Shown one piece after another: positions 5,283 to 5,665 of a stretch of 5,665 nt of DNA (within the stretch, counting starts at the first letter, position 1; each line of letters starts with the position of its first letter). Below the pieces are notes generated by a model, which was given only the letters and a program-made list of their open reading frames with translations, was not told the origin of the DNA and searched no databases. The DNA lies in contig DPOH01000014.1 in the NCBI GenBank assembly GCA_003539755.1, forward strand, positions 1 to 5,665, read 5' to 3'. The position numbers and the translations under genes are program-made. This DNA comes from Clostridium sp. Its GTDB lineage: Bacteria > Bacillota > Clostridia > Clostridiales > Clostridiaceae.

Positions 5283-5665
5283 ATGAGAAAAACTAAGACA
5301 ATGGATGGTAATACTGCAGCAGCATATGTATCATATGCATTTACTGAAGTATCAACTATTTATCCAATAACTCCATCATCACCTATGGCTGAACATGTTG
5401 ATGAGTGGGTGGCTAAAGGTAAGAAAAATATATTTGGCCATCCTGTAAAGGTTGTAGAAATGCAGTCTGAAGCAGGAGCTGCTGGAGCACTTCATGGTTC
5501 GCTTCAAAGTGGAGCTCTCACTACAACTTATACATCATCTCAAGGGCTACTACTTATGATCCCTAATATGTATAAAATAGCAGGTGAATTGCTTCCATGT
5601 GTAATTCATGTTGCAGCAAGAGCCATAGCAACATCATCATTAAATATATTTGGAGATCATCAAGA
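5283..5665 (+). CDS. nifJ: Pyruvate:ferredoxin oxidoreductase, N-terminal part
   Basis: This is the first 127 residues of a homodimeric iron-sulfur, thiamine-diphosphate enzyme (full length usually near 1170 aa) that oxidises pyruvate with CoA to acetyl-CoA, CO2 and reduced ferredoxin in anaerobic energy metabolism. The start MRKTKTMDGNTAAAYVSYAF is characteristic. The segment is the pyrimidine-binding domain: YPITPSS (27-33) with Thr30, VVEMQSEAGAAGALHG (57-72) with Glu63 and Arg113 in AARAIATSSL. By position these correspond to Thr31, Glu64 and Arg114 of the Desulfovibrio africanus enzyme, which contact pyruvate or thiamine diphosphate. The ATG at 5283 follows GAGGG (5271-5275) by 7 nt. The frame is open to the window end, so the later gamma, ferredoxin-like and C-terminal domains are not visible. 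It is set apart from fruA by a terminator and 372 nt, so it is a separate unit. Confidence 0.96.
   Translation, partial: MRKTKTMDGNTAAAYVSYAFTEVSTIYPITPSSPMAEHVDEWVAKGKKNIFGHPVKVVEMQSEAGAAGALHGSLQSGALTTTYTSSQGLLLMIPNMYKIAGELLPCVIHVAARAIATSSLNIFGDHQ

Overview
The window is strongly AT-rich DNA with Clostridium-type codon use, strong AGGAG ribosome binding sites and tight co-directional gene spacing. It also carries pyruvate:ferredoxin oxidoreductase, so a strictly anaerobic, saccharolytic Clostridium sensu stricto or close relative is the likely source. The species cannot be read from the sequence. All recognised genes lie on the + strand.

Layout. 1-62: possible tail of an upstream gene. 63-172: promoter and leader with a small palindrome. 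173-1006: pyridoxal/pyridoxamine kinase (pdxK-like). 1007-1203: control region of the fructose operon, with an operator-like 20-21 bp repeat, phased A/T tracts and a sigma-A-like promoter. 1204-1959: fruR, a DeoR-family regulator. 1952-2854: fruK, 1-phosphofructokinase, overlapping fruR by 8 nt. 2855-2987: 133-nt gap. 2988-4910: fruA, a fructose PTS enzyme IIABC in one chain. 4926-4962: strong intrinsic terminator. 4963-5282: non-coding, with a long imperfect inverted repeat (5076-5237). 5283-5665: start of nifJ (pyruvate:ferredoxin oxidoreductase), cut by the window end.

How the genes work together. FruA imports fructose and phosphorylates it to fructose 1-phosphate, and FruK converts this to fructose 1,6-bisphosphate for glycolysis. 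FruR probably represses the operon through the repeats in front of its own gene, with fructose 1-phosphate as the likely inducer by analogy with characterised relatives. NifJ is a separate transcription unit that oxidises glycolytic pyruvate to acetyl-CoA and reduced ferredoxin. The pdxK gene has its own promoter and no clear functional tie to fructose.

The protein-coding content is ordinary. The least explained sequence is the roughly 160-bp stem-forming element between the fruA terminator and nifJ; whether it is a leader RNA, an operator complex or a small mobile-repeat relic cannot be decided from one window.
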